This document shows, one piece after another, positions 16,349 to 24,103 of a stretch of DNA of 64,000 nt. The DNA comes from Dietzia natronolimnaea (GTDB taxonomy: Bacteria; Actinomycetota; Actinomycetes; Mycobacteriales; Mycobacteriaceae): assembly GCF_039525805.1 (NCBI RefSeq), contig NZ_BAAAHZ010000014.1; one strand, 5' to 3'. Position numbers and translations under genes: made by a program. Below the pieces are notes generated by a model. That model was not told the DNA's origin and made no database searches. It saw only the letters and a list, made by a program, of their open reading frames with translations. Each line of letters starts with the position of its first letter. Position 1 is the stretch's first letter.

Positions 16349-16990
16349 GTGCTGCCGCTCGGCGCCACCGAGCAACACGGCGCGCACCTGCCCACCCAGA
16401 CGGACACGCTGCTGGCCACGGCCACCGCGGACGCCCTCGCGGCCGCCGGCGTCCTGGTGCTCCCCGCTCTCGCGTACGGCGCGAGCGGGGAGCACCAGTC
16501 GTTTCCCGGCACGGTGTCCACGGGCACCGACGCGCTGGCGCAGACGCTGATCGAACTCGGCAGGTCGGTGTCCACCTGGGCCGCCCGGTTCGTGGTGGTC
16601 AACGGCCACGGCGGCAACCTCGACGCGCTGCGGCGGGCGGTCCCGCTGCTGCGCCACGAGGGCCGCGACGCCGCGTGGCTGCCGTGCCGGACGTCCGTGG
16701 ACCCGGCCGACACCCACGCCGGCCACGCCGAGACCTCGCTCATGCTCCACCTCCACCCCGACCTGGTGCGGATGGATCGCGCGGCCCCGGGGTGCACCCG
16801 GCCCCTCGCGGAGATCCTGCCCTCCCTCCGCGACGGCGGCGTGGCCGCGGTGAGCCCGTCCGGGGTGCTCGGTGACCCCACCACCGCCACCGCCTCCGAC
16901 GGCCGCCGGCTGTGGGACGAGCTCCTTGCCGACGTCCGCGGCCGCCTCGCACGCTGGGCTCCGGGCGACTCCGACGGGATGCTGCGGTGA
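16349..16990 (+). CDS. mftE: mycofactocin precursor peptidase MftE
   Basis: A 213-residue creatininase-family metalloprotein that cleaves modified MftA to free the C-terminal dipeptide. Metal ligands are seen in PLGATEQHGAHLP and VNGHGGNLDA, with HAGHAETSLML later. The start is unclear. GTG 16349 gives a protein beginning MLPLGATEQHG, so the usual N-terminal extension of the family is nearly absent, yet no ATG or GTG precedes it in frame after the SDR stop. Its end overlaps mftF by GTGA. Confidence 0.9.
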   Translation: MLPLGATEQHGAHLPTQTDTLLATATADALAAAGVLVLPALAYGASGEHQSFPGTVSTGTDALAQTLIELGRSVSTWAARFVVVNGHGGNLDALRRAVPLLRHEGRDAAWLPCRTSVDPADTHAGHAETSLMLHLHPDLVRMDRAAPGCTRPLAEILPSLRDGGVAAVSPSGVLGDPTTATASDGRRLWDELLADVRGRLARWAPGDSDGMLR

Positions 16991-18456
16991 CCACCCCGGG
17001 CGGGGCATCCCGCGTCGTACTGGACCGGCGCACCCGGGTCCTGCGCCGCGGGGGTGTGGTCCGGGTCCTGGGTGGCGACCCGGTCACCCTGGTCACGCCG
17101 TCGCCGGCGGTGGCGGCGCTGCTCGACGGCGGGGTGATCCCCACCGGGACCACCGCCGGTGCCGCGTTGGCGCGCGCGCTCACCGACCGGGGGATGGCCC
17201 ACCCGGAGGTCGGGGGGTCCGACGCGCGGGTGCTCACGACGGTGGCCGTGGTGATCCCCGTCCACGACGACGCGGACGGCGTGGCGGCGGTCGTGGACGC
17301 CCTGGGATCCGAACTCGCGAGGGGGCTGCGGGTGGTCGTCGTCGACGACGGGTCAACGGTTCCCCTGGCAGCANNNNNNNNNNNNNNNNNNNNNNNNNNN
17401 NNNNNNNNNNNNNNNNNNNNNNNNNNNNNNNNNNNNNNNNCGGCGGCGCGCAACACCGGCACGGTCGTCGCACTGTCCGGGGGCGCCGACGTGGTGGTGT
17501 ACCTGGACGCCGACGTGGTCCCGGAGCCGGGCTGGCTCGAGCCGCTGCTCACGCACCTCGACGATCCGCGCGTGGCGGCCGTCGCGCCACGGATCGTGGC
17601 GGCGGCACCGGGGAGGTTCTGGGTCCGTGGCTACGAGACCGCCCGCTCCGCCCTGGACATGGGGCCCGAACCGGCCCGGGTGCGGCCGCGGACGCGCGTG
17701 GCCTACGTCCCCAGCGCGGCCCTGGCCGTGCGTCCCGACCGGTTGCCCCCGGCTCCCGACGGCTCGGGGGAGGGTCCGTTCGACGAGGAGCTGCGCGTCG
17801 CCGAGGACGTGGACCTGTGCTGGCGCACCGACCGGGCGGGAGCGCTCATCCGCTACGAACCGGCTTCCCGGGTGGCCCACCGGCACCGCACCTCCGTGGT
17901 GCCCCTGCTGGTCCGACGGGCGTTCTACGGCACCGGTGCGGCTCCGCTGGCGGACCGGCACGGCGCCGCCGTCGCACCCGCGGTGGCGGCGCCGTGGTCG
18001 CTCGCGGTGGCGCTGGGGTTCTGGAGCGGGACCCCCGTCGGGCTCCTGGTGGCGGCGGGGGCGTCAGCCCGGGCGTGGAGCCGGACCCGGGCGCTGACCG
18101 GCGACGACAGGGCGGCCGCCGAGTTGGTGCTCAAGGGGTCGGTGGCCTCGGTCCGGCAGCTCCCCGAGGCTTTGCTGCGCCCGTATTGGCCGCTGACCGC
18201 CCTGGCCCTGCTCTCGACGGCCCACTCGCGCTCGCCCGTGGCGCGGGGCCTGCGCCGGCGGGTCGCGGCGGCGGCGGTGGCCGAGGGCCTGTGGCACTGG
18301 TGGGCCGCCCGCGAGCCGGGCCGGGCGCCGGTCGACGAGCCGTTGGGGCACGTGATCCTGCATCGCCTGGACGACCTGGCCTACGGCGTGGGCGTGTGGC
18401 GCTCGGCGTGGGCGGCCCGGTCGGTCGGCGCCCTGCGGCCGGAGCTCAAGCGGTGA
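16987..18456 (+). CDS. mftF: mycofactocin glycosyltransferase MftF (interrupted by N run)
   Basis: A 489-residue GT2-family enzyme that adds beta-1,4-glucose units to (pre)mycofactocin. The N-terminal region is followed by the GT-A motifs VVIPVHDD and VVVVDDGST and, after the gap, AARNTG and the DXD-like YLDADVVPEPGW. The C-terminal third has hydrophobic stretches suggesting membrane association. Bases 17374-17440 are N. Frame is kept across them and the missing stretch of about 23 residues fits the spacing between DDGS and AARNTG in GT2 proteins, so it is an assembly gap and not a broken gene. The stop overlaps the mftG start. Confidence 0.9.
   Translation: MTTPGGASRVVLDRRTRVLRRGGVVRVLGGDPVTLVTPSPAVAALLDGGVIPTGTTAGAALARALTDRGMAHPEVGGSDARVLTTVAVVIPVHDDADGVAAVVDALGSELARGLRVVVVDDGSTVPLAAXXXXXXXXXXXXXXXXXXXXXXXAARNTGTVVALSGGADVVVYLDADVVPEPGWLEPLLTHLDDPRVAAVAPRIVAAAPGRFWVRGYETARSALDMGPEPARVRPRTRVAYVPSAALAVRPDRLPPAPDGSGEGPFDEELRVAEDVDLCWRTDRAGALIRYEPASRVAHRHRTSVVPLLVRRAFYGTGAAPLADRHGAAVAPAVAAPWSLAVALGFWSGTPVGLLVAAGASARAWSRTRALTGDDRAAAELVLKGSVASVRQLPEALLRPYWPLTALALLSTAHSRSPVARGLRRRVAAAAVAEGLWHWWAAREPGRAPVDEPLGHVILHRLDDLAYGVGVWRSAWAARSVGALRPELKR
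17374..17440. other. assembly gap (67 N)
   Basis: A run of 67 N within mftF. Reading frame is preserved on both sides, implying the gap length is right modulo 3. Confidence 0.98.
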
Positions 18457-19763
18457 TGCCTCCCGGCGCGCACGCCGCGGACGTGGTGGTGGTGGGGGCG
18501 GGTCCGGCCGGCTGCGTGATGGCCCGACGCCTGGCCGAGGCGGGGAGGGACGTGGTCCTCCTCGAGGCGGGCGCCGAGCGGGCGCCCACGCGCGCGGGAG
18601 TGCTCGACATCGGACCCGGGTCGCGGGTGATCTCGCGGCACCGCGCGGTACTCGGAAGTGCCGCGTTTCCGAGCGCCGGGCTGGAACTACCCCGGGGACG
18701 GACCCTCGGAGGGTCGGGCGCGGTCAACGGCGGGTACTGCACCCCGGCGCGGCCCTCCGACCTCGCCGGGTGGGGCGCCGACTGGCCGCGCCGGTATGCG
18801 GTGGGGCTCGCGCGGGCGACCGAACGCCTGCGCCCACGACTGGTCCCCGCCGGCCCGGTCGCCGCGCGCGTGGCCGCGGCGTTCCCCGGCAGGGTGTCCG
18901 CCATCGCCCAGGCGCGGCGGGACGGGCGGCGGGTCACCGCGTTCGACGCCTGGGACCCCGCGGGCGCGGGTGTGCGGGTGCTGACGGGCTCGCCGGTCCG
19001 CGAGCTCCGGTGGTCCGGTGGACGCACCGGGGGACGGTGCGAGGGAGTGGTGCTCGACGACGACGAGGAGATCACCGCCCGGGAGGTGATCCTGTGCGCG
19101 GGGTCGATCGGGACGGCCGAGGTCCTGCTGCGCTCGGGGATCGGACCGCGGTCCGGCCACCCGGTCGGGCGGAGCACGCAGGAGCATCCGGAGGTCCTGC
19201 TGGACCTGCCGCCCGACTGGGGTCCGGGGGAGGGTGACCCGCTCGTCCCGCCGCCCCTGCTCTCCCACGTGGTCCGGCTCGGTCTGCCCGGGCCGACGGG
19301 CCTCGCGGAGATCGAGGTGCGGCCCTACTCGGTCCCGATGCACCGGGTGATCCCGGGCCTGGACCCCCAGCCGCACCGGATCGGGGTGGCCCTGATGAAC
19401 CCCGTGGGCCGGGGCCACGTGCGGGAGGGGAGCTCCGGGGGAGACGGCCCGCGGGTGGTGCTGGCCGACGACCCCCGCGACGCCTCGGCGCTCGACCAGG
19501 CCGCCGGGATTGTCGCGGACCGCCTGGGGATCCCCGGTGGTGGGCCGCGGCCGACACCCGTCCCGTCGACCTCCCAGCACCTCGCTGGGTCGGCGCGGAT
19601 CGGTGAGGTGGTCGACGACTCCGGCCGGGTGTCGGGGTGCGAGGGTGTGCGGGTGGCCGACGCGTCGGTGTTCCCGGTGCTGCCGCGGTGCGGCCCCTAT
19701 CTCTCCGTCCTCGCGGTGGCCGAGGACCTCGCCGCGCGGGTGATCGCCGGGAACTCGTGGTAG
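18456..19763 (+). CDS. mftG: mycofactocin system GMC oxidoreductase MftG
   Basis: A 435-residue FAD-dependent GMC-family protein. In mycobacteria MftG passes electrons from mycofactocinol to the respiratory chain. The FAD-binding start VVVVGAGPAGCVMARRLAEAG and the GMC signatures LPRGRTLGGSGAVNGG and ILCAGSIGTAEVLLRSG are present. It ends with the C-terminal GMC block SARIGEVVDDSGRVSG...VADASVFP. The ATG shares a base with the mftF stop (TGATG), and GTG 18453 would add one residue. It is somewhat short compared with classical GMC enzymes. It is the last gene of the mft operon; no hairpin was seen after it. Confidence 0.92.
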   Translation: MPPGAHAADVVVVGAGPAGCVMARRLAEAGRDVVLLEAGAERAPTRAGVLDIGPGSRVISRHRAVLGSAAFPSAGLELPRGRTLGGSGAVNGGYCTPARPSDLAGWGADWPRRYAVGLARATERLRPRLVPAGPVAARVAAAFPGRVSAIAQARRDGRRVTAFDAWDPAGAGVRVLTGSPVRELRWSGGRTGGRCEGVVLDDDEEITAREVILCAGSIGTAEVLLRSGIGPRSGHPVGRSTQEHPEVLLDLPPDWGPGEGDPLVPPPLLSHVVRLGLPGPTGLAEIEVRPYSVPMHRVIPGLDPQPHRIGVALMNPVGRGHVREGSSGGDGPRVVLADDPRDASALDQAAGIVADRLGIPGGGPRPTPVPSTSQHLAGSARIGEVVDDSGRVSGCEGVRVADASVFPVLPRCGPYLSVLAVAEDLAARVIAGNSW

Positions 19764-19770
19764 AACCGAT

Positions 19771-19786
19771 ATGAGAACACGTTCCA
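19771..19786. promoter_or_regulatory. GAAC-N2-GTTC operator upstream of hydrolase (KstR-like)
   Basis: ATGAGAACACGTTCCA. The identical 16-mer occurs at 21387-21402 before the alcohol dehydrogenase. It matches the TNNAACNNGTTNNA consensus of KstR at all but one position. It lies 35 bp before the hydrolase ATG, where a repressor could act. Confidence 0.7.
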
Positions 19787-19820
19787 CCGCCGAGGTGGGA
19801 GTGCGGGCGGAAGGGTCACC

Positions 19821-20756
19821 ATGACGAGTAGCGAGATCGAGACCCGCAGTGATCACCCCCACACCGCCGAACCCCGGTCCTTCGCGCTCGCCGGTGCGGC
19901 CGGGAGGCTCGTCGGCGACGTGTGGGAGCCGCTCGGTGATGCGGATCCGGTCGACGAGATCCTCATGCTGCACGGCGGGGCGCAGACCAGGAACTCGTGG
20001 AACCGCGCCGCCCGGCGACTCGCGACCGAGGGGTACCGGGTCACGACGATGGACGCGCGGGGCCACGGTGACAGCGACTGGGCGGCGGACGGGGACTACG
20101 ACATCCACCGCATGGTCGACGATCTCGAGCTGATCGTCGCCGCCCGCTTCCCCGGCCGGCTGCCGGTTCTCGTGGGCGCCTCACTCGGGGGGTTGACCGG
20201 ACTGCTGGCGCTGGGGACCGCCAAGCCCGTCGCACGGGCGCTGGTGCTGGTGGACGTCACCCCGAAGATCGAGGCGAAGGGCGTCCAGCGGATCGGGGAG
20301 TTCATGCGGTCGGGGCTCGACGGGTTCGCGGACCTGGAGGCCGCCGCCGAGGCGATCGCCGCCTACCAGCCGGGTCGTCAGCGCCCGACGAACCTGGACG
20401 GACTGCGCAAGAATCTCCGCCAGAAGGGCGACGGCCGGTGGTACTGGCACTGGGACCCGCGCTTCGTCGCGGGCGCAACCGGGGACAACGCCGAGATCGG
20501 GAACGACTACTTCGAGGGGATCGTGCCCCACGTCACCGAGCCGACCATGCTCATCAGGGGGTCGCGATCGGACATCGTCAGCGACGAGTCGGTGGCCCAC
20601 CTGCTGCGGCACCTCCCGCACGCGTACACCCACGAGGTCGCGGACGCCGGTCACATGGTGGCCGGGGACGACAACGCGGTCTTCCTGGACCAGCTCGAGT
20701 GGTTCCTGGCGGAGATCCTCGGATCCCCGCCCCGCCCGGGGGCGCGGGGGGAATAA
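19821..20756 (+). CDS. alpha/beta hydrolase, possibly linked to mycofactocin-dependent catabolism
   Basis: A 311-residue alpha/beta-hydrolase. The oxyanion-hole region LHGGAQTRNSW, the nucleophile elbow VGASLGG (Ser near residue 114) and the final ADAGHMVAGDDN with the catalytic His are in order. It starts at ATG 19821 after GGAAGGG. It lies 57 bp after mftG and is preceded by an operator shared with the NDMA-dependent alcohol dehydrogenase at 21440. A plausible reading is that it releases an alcohol from an ester that the dehydrogenase then oxidises, but the substrate is not visible in the sequence. Confidence 0.78.
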   Translation: MTSSEIETRSDHPHTAEPRSFALAGAAGRLVGDVWEPLGDADPVDEILMLHGGAQTRNSWNRAARRLATEGYRVTTMDARGHGDSDWAADGDYDIHRMVDDLELIVAARFPGRLPVLVGASLGGLTGLLALGTAKPVARALVLVDVTPKIEAKGVQRIGEFMRSGLDGFADLEAAAEAIAAYQPGRQRPTNLDGLRKNLRQKGDGRWYWHWDPRFVAGATGDNAEIGNDYFEGIVPHVTEPTMLIRGSRSDIVSDESVAHLLRHLPHAYTHEVADAGHMVAGDDNAVFLDQLEWFLAEILGSPPRPGARGE

Positions 20757-20796
20757 CCCCGATCGGGCGACGTTGTTCCTCACTGCACGACCTTGA

Positions 20797-20812
20797 ATAC
20801 CCACACGGGTAT
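20797..20812. promoter_or_regulatory. CsoR/CstR-type operator upstream of trxA
   Basis: ATACCC-ACAC-GGGTAT, perfect 6-bp arms with a 4-nt centre, about 100 bp before trxA. A near-identical site overlaps the promoter of the CsoR-family gene at 22746. No convincing -35/-10 pair was recognised around it. Confidence 0.75.
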
Positions 20813-20912
20813 GGTCCGTGCGAGAAGGTCGTCGCAGGCGCGGGCTGTCCGTAGGCTGGCGACGAGAGACGACGGGACGAGAGCCGCCCCGTCCCGCTAG
20901 GAGGGCATTCGT

Positions 20913-21296
20913 ATGACCACCGTCGACATCACGACCGCCGACTTCGAGAAGACCGTCACCGACAACGACATCGTCCTGGTGGACTTCTGGGCCGAGTGGT
21001 GTGGCCCCTGCAAGGCCTTCGGGCCGGTGTTCGAGAAGGTCTCCGGCAAGAACCCCGAGCTGACCTTCGCGAAGGTCGACACCGACGCGGAGCAGCAGCT
21101 GGGCGCGATGCTGCAGATCCAGTCGATCCCCACGCTCATGGCGTTCCGCGAGGGCATCGCCGTGTTCCGTCACTCCGGTGCGATCCCGGAGCAGGCGCTC
21201 GACGACCTGGTCGAGCAGATCAAGGGGCTCGACATGGACGAGGTCCGCAAGGCGGTCGAAGAGGCCCAGGCCCAGCAGGGCGACGCCCAGGGCTGA
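20913..21296 (+). CDS. trxA: thioredoxin
   Basis: A 127-residue thioredoxin with active site W-C-G-P-C (Cys30, Cys33) and the cis-Pro loop SIPTLMAF. It reduces protein disulfides and, in sulfide-responsive systems, persulfides. The acidic/Gln-rich tail of about 20 residues after the core (EEAQAQQGDAQG) is longer than in minimal thioredoxins. The start ATG follows AGGAGG. It stands alone between two genes with a shared operator, but has its own CstR-type site upstream, and no thioredoxin reductase is nearby. This suggests a specialised thioredoxin and not the housekeeping one. Confidence 0.9.
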   Translation: MTTVDITTADFEKTVTDNDIVLVDFWAEWCGPCKAFGPVFEKVSGKNPELTFAKVDTDAEQQLGAMLQIQSIPTLMAFREGIAVFRHSGAIPEQALDDLVEQIKGLDMDEVRKAVEEAQAQQGDAQG

Positions 21297-21334
21297 GTCG
21301 GCCCACTCCCTCCGGCGCGCCCGCGCGCCGAAAT

Positions 21335-21348
21335 TGGAACAGGTTCTC
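21335..21348. promoter_or_regulatory. distal GAAC-N2-GTTC operator of the alcohol dehydrogenase gene
   Basis: TGGAACAGGTTCTC. This is the same half-sites as the 21387-21402 motif in inverted orientation, one mismatch from TNNAACNNGTTNNA. The two centres are 54 bp apart, about five helical turns. Confidence 0.6.
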
Positions 21349-21386
21349 GGTTTGCCGATCCCCGGTGGACCGATGCGGATATCGTG

Positions 21387-21402
21387 ATGAGAACACGTTC
21401 CA
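21387..21402. promoter_or_regulatory. proximal GAAC-N2-GTTC operator of the alcohol dehydrogenase gene
   Basis: ATGAGAACACGTTCCA, identical over 16 bp to the site before the hydrolase at 19821. It ends 37 bp before the dehydrogenase ATG. Confidence 0.7.
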
Positions 21403-21439
21403 GTGACGGGATCACCCCGTCGCGCCCGGAGGGAGTCGA

Positions 21440-22561
21440 ATGAAGACCAAGGCCGCCATCGCCCGAGAGCTGGGCAAGCCGTTCGAGATCGTGGAGGCCG
21501 AGCTCGACGGCCCCCACTTCGGCGAGGTGCTCGTCAAGTGGAAGGTCGCCGGTCTCTGCCATTCCGACCTCCACATCACCAGTGGTGACCTGCCCGGGCG
21601 ACTGCCGATCGTCGGCGGGCACGAGGGCGCGGGCGTCGTCGAGGCGGTCGGCCCCGGCGTGACCCACGTCCAGCCCGGCGACCACGTGGTGGGGTCGTTC
21701 ATCCCGGCCTGTGGCAAGTGCTCCGCCTGTGCGCGCGGCATGACCAACCTGTGCGACGGCGGACTCAACGGCACGATCGGCGAGATGGCCGACGGCCGGT
21801 ACCCGTTCGCCCTCGAGAACGGCGAGACCGCCGGCGCCATGTGCACCCTCGGCACGTTCTCGCAGTACACCGTCGCCAACATGAACTCGGTGGTCAAGGT
21901 CCAGGACTGGATCCCCTTCGAGGTCGCGGCGCTCGTCGGCTGCGGAGTCACCACCGGCTGGGGATCGGCCGTCTACTCAGCCGACGTCCGGGCCGGTGAC
22001 ACCGTCGTCGTCTTCGGCATCGGCGGCATCGGCATCAACGCGATCCAGGGCGCGAAGCACGCCGGCGCGCGATTCATCCTGGCCATCGACACGGACGAGT
22101 CGAAGCTGGCCAAGGCCACGGAGTTCGGCGCCACCCACGTCTACTCGGACGTCGACCAGGCCAAGGCCGAGCTTCCGGGCCTGACCTGGGGGAACATGGC
22201 CGAGAAGGCCATCATCACGATCGGCGTGGCGGACGCCAAGGTGACCGCCGACGCCACCGACATGGTGGGTAAGCGGGGGGTCGTGGTCCTCACCTCCATG
22301 GGCGGCCTCGACAACCAGTCCATCAACCTCACCGGGCTGTTCGTCTCCCAGTACGAGAAGGTCATCAAGGGGTCACTGTTCGGGTCGGCCAACGCCTTCC
22401 ACGACATCCCCAACATCCTGCGGCTGTGGGACGAGAAGCAGCTCAAGCTCGACGAGCTGATCACGCACCGCTTCACGCTCGATCAGGTCAACGAGGGCTA
22501 CGAGATCATGGAGTCCGGCGGCGACGGCATGGTCCGCGGGATCATCGTCCACGACGACTGA
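21440..22561 (+). CDS. NDMA-dependent (mycofactocin-type) zinc alcohol dehydrogenase
   Basis: A 373-residue medium-chain dehydrogenase. Catalytic zinc ligands are seen in GLCHSDLH (Cys, His) and GHEGAGVVE. Structural-zinc cysteines are in CGKCSACARGMTNLCD, and the coenzyme motif is GIGGIGIN. The central segment FALENGETAGAMCTLGTFSQYT and the overall sequence match the class known from comparative genomics to co-occur with mycofactocin, in which bound NADH is reoxidised only by mycofactocin (NDMA in vitro). ATG 21440 follows GGAGG. Two shared operators precede it and a strong terminator follows, so it is monocistronic. The physiological alcohol is not known. Confidence 0.88.
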   Translation: MKTKAAIARELGKPFEIVEAELDGPHFGEVLVKWKVAGLCHSDLHITSGDLPGRLPIVGGHEGAGVVEAVGPGVTHVQPGDHVVGSFIPACGKCSACARGMTNLCDGGLNGTIGEMADGRYPFALENGETAGAMCTLGTFSQYTVANMNSVVKVQDWIPFEVAALVGCGVTTGWGSAVYSADVRAGDTVVVFGIGGIGINAIQGAKHAGARFILAIDTDESKLAKATEFGATHVYSDVDQAKAELPGLTWGNMAEKAIITIGVADAKVTADATDMVGKRGVVVLTSMGGLDNQSINLTGLFVSQYEKVIKGSLFGSANAFHDIPNILRLWDEKQLKLDELITHRFTLDQVNEGYEIMESGGDGMVRGIIVHDD

Positions 22562-22616
22562 TCCCCTGCGACTCCGCCGGCACGGCCGGCGCTGCGGGCA
22601 CGACCGCGGCAACCGT

Positions 22617-22653
22617 GGGCCCCGGTTCCCCTCGAGGGGGTGGACCGGGGCCC
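22617..22653 (+). terminator. strong stem-loop after the alcohol dehydrogenase
   Basis: Outer 10-bp perfect stem GGGCCCCGGT / ACCGGGGCCC with an inner TCCCC / GGGGG helix and a TCGA loop, 56 nt after the stop. No T-run. Confidence 0.85.
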
Positions 22654-22669
22654 GCTCCGTACACCGGAC

Positions 22670-22697
22670 TGGACAGCGATACCCCCACGGGTACACT
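22670..22697 (+). promoter_or_regulatory. promoter and operator of the CsoR/CstR-family gene
   Basis: -35 TGGACA (22670-22675), 16-bp spacer, -10 TACACT (22692-22697). The operator ATACCC-CCAC-GGGTAC (22679-22694) fills the spacer and enters the -10. It differs from the trxA site by one arm base, pointing to autoregulation. Confidence 0.8.
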
Positions 22698-22745
22698 GGG
22701 GTCCGGATCGACATCCGCATCCGCGAGAGAGCAGGAGGGCCCGAG

Positions 22746-23012
22746 ATGGCTGACGACGAGGCGAGGACGCAGGTGCTCAACCGCCTGCGCCGGGCGCGGG
22801 GACAGCTCAACGCGGTGATCGACATGGTCGAACAGGAGCGCCCCTGCAAGGACGTCGTCACCCAGCTGGCGGCGGTCTCCAAGGCGCTGGACCGCGCCGG
22901 GTTCAAGATCATCAGCTCCAACATCCAGGAATGCCTGGCGGGCGACGGCGAGACCGGCGAGGACGGGATCACCGTGGCCGAGCTGGAGAAGCTCTTCCTC
23001 TCGCTCGCCTGA
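22746..23012 (+). CDS. CsoR-family repressor, probable persulfide sensor (CstR type)
   Basis: An 88-residue all-helical DUF156 repressor with the RLRRARGQLNAV first helix typical of CsoR/FrmR/CstR. In CsoR, copper is bound by Cys-His-Cys with spacing 25 and 4. Here the positions read Cys34, Asn59, Cys63. The two cysteines keep the exact 29-residue spacing but the His is replaced by Asn. Loss of His with retention of both Cys is what distinguishes persulfide-sensing CstR from copper sensors, so sulfane-sulfur sensing is favoured. It probably controls itself and trxA through matching operators. The DUF302 gene lies 76 bp downstream. Confidence 0.85.
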   Translation: MADDEARTQVLNRLRRARGQLNAVIDMVEQERPCKDVVTQLAAVSKALDRAGFKIISSNIQECLAGDGETGEDGITVAELEKLFLSLA

Positions 23013-23088
23013 CCGCTCCCCGGGGCCGTGGGATGCTGGCCCCGGTACGCGGAAGACATCACCCGACCACAGACGTGAGGACTGCGAC

Positions 23089-23475
23089 ATGGACGTCGGA
23101 ATCGGTACGTACACGGCGATGGGATTCGACGAGGCGGTGGAGGCGACCCGCGAGGCGCTCGCCGACCGCGGCTTCGGGATCCTCCACGAGATCGATCTCA
23201 CCGCCACGCTCAAGAAGAAGATCGACAAGGACATCGAGCGCGTCCTGATCCTCGGGGCGTGCAACCCCGGGTTCGCCGGTGAGGCGTTCGACGTGAGCAA
23301 GGAGGTCGCGCTGCTGCTGCCCTGCAACGTCGTGGTCCGCGAGTCCTCCGGGGGCTGCGTCATCGAAGCACAGAACCCGGCGCTGCTGGCACAGGTCATC
23401 TCGGGCGGCCTGCAGGACATGGCCGACGAGTTGTCCGCGCAGATGCGGTCGATGATGAAGGACCTCACCCGCTGA
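23089..23475 (+). CDS. DUF302 protein
   Basis: A 128-residue DUF302 protein. Typical features are the start VGIGTYTAMGFDEAVEATREALADRGFGIL, the central LGACNPGFAGEAF with one conserved Cys, and LLLPCNVVVRES with a second. DUF302 proteins are small alpha/beta proteins of unknown activity. They often lie beside CsoR/CstR regulators, rhodaneses and other sulfur genes in bacteria, as here. No signal peptide. It is likely cotranscribed with the CstR-like gene. A role in sulfide or persulfide handling is inference from neighbourhood. Confidence 0.8.
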   Translation: MDVGIGTYTAMGFDEAVEATREALADRGFGILHEIDLTATLKKKIDKDIERVLILGACNPGFAGEAFDVSKEVALLLPCNVVVRESSGGCVIEAQNPALLAQVISGGLQDMADELSAQMRSMMKDLTR

Positions 23476-23488
23476 GTAACCTGGGGGC

Positions 23489-24103
23489 ATGACCCAGGAG
23501 CCGTACACCGACCCGCGGGCCCTCGCTCAGCAGAGACTGGAGGCGATGGTGGGGCGGGGAGAGTTGTCCCTCGCCGAGTTCTCGGACCGGGCCGCCAGGA
23601 TCTGGTCCGCGACCTGCCCCGCCGAGCTGGAGGTGGCCCTGAGCGGGCTGCCGACGCCCCGCGCCGCGGGGCCCACCCCGACCTCGGCGCAGCCGCCGGC
23701 CACCCGGCCGTCAGGGGCGATCACCGTCGACGAGAGCCAGAAGAGGACCTCGGTCTTCGACACGCTCAAGCGGGAGGGTCGGTGGTCCCTCCCGGACGAC
23801 TACCGGCTGACGTCCTGGATGGGCGAGATCTACCTCGACGCCCGTGAGGCCGTGGTCGACCGCCCGCGCACCCACATCCAGCTCGACCTGTGGGCCGCCA
23901 ACGCCAAGATCCTGCTCCCCCCGGGGGTCTCGGTCGCGGTGACCGGCAACCGGACGTGGTCCGAGCTCAAGATCGACGAGGGCCGCTACGACATCCGTGG
24001 TGGCCCGCATCTGGACTTCGAGATCAACGGTTTCATGGCCGGCGTGAAGATCAAGATCCTCGCGGCGGGGGAGCGGATCCCCAAGACGTGGAAGTGGTTC
24101 TAG
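23489..24103 (+). CDS. DUF1707 (SHOCT-like) and cell-wall-response-type domain protein
   Basis: A 204-residue protein. Residues about 5-55 form the DUF1707 domain (ALAQQRLEAMVGRGELSLAEFSDRAARIWSATCPAEL). A proline-rich linker follows, then a beta-rich C-terminal half with WSLPDDYRLTSWMGEIYLDARE and SVAVTGNRTWSELKIDEGRYDIRGG, which resembles the LiaF-like cell-wall-active antibiotic response domain. No transmembrane segment, so it is probably cytosolic or membrane-peripheral. It begins 13 bp after the DUF302 stop and meets folA tail to tail with a 4-bp overlap. Confidence 0.72.
   Translation: MTQEPYTDPRALAQQRLEAMVGRGELSLAEFSDRAARIWSATCPAELEVALSGLPTPRAAGPTPTSAQPPATRPSGAITVDESQKRTSVFDTLKREGRWSLPDDYRLTSWMGEIYLDAREAVVDRPRTHIQLDLWAANAKILLPPGVSVAVTGNRTWSELKIDEGRYDIRGGPHLDFEINGFMAGVKIKILAAGERIPKTWKWF

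Noticed and set aside
16872..18455. Apparent N-terminal fusion to mftG through an upstream open frame
   Set aside because: The upstream part overlaps mftF out of frame and is low complexity; the MftG protein clearly begins at the FAD motif after 18456.
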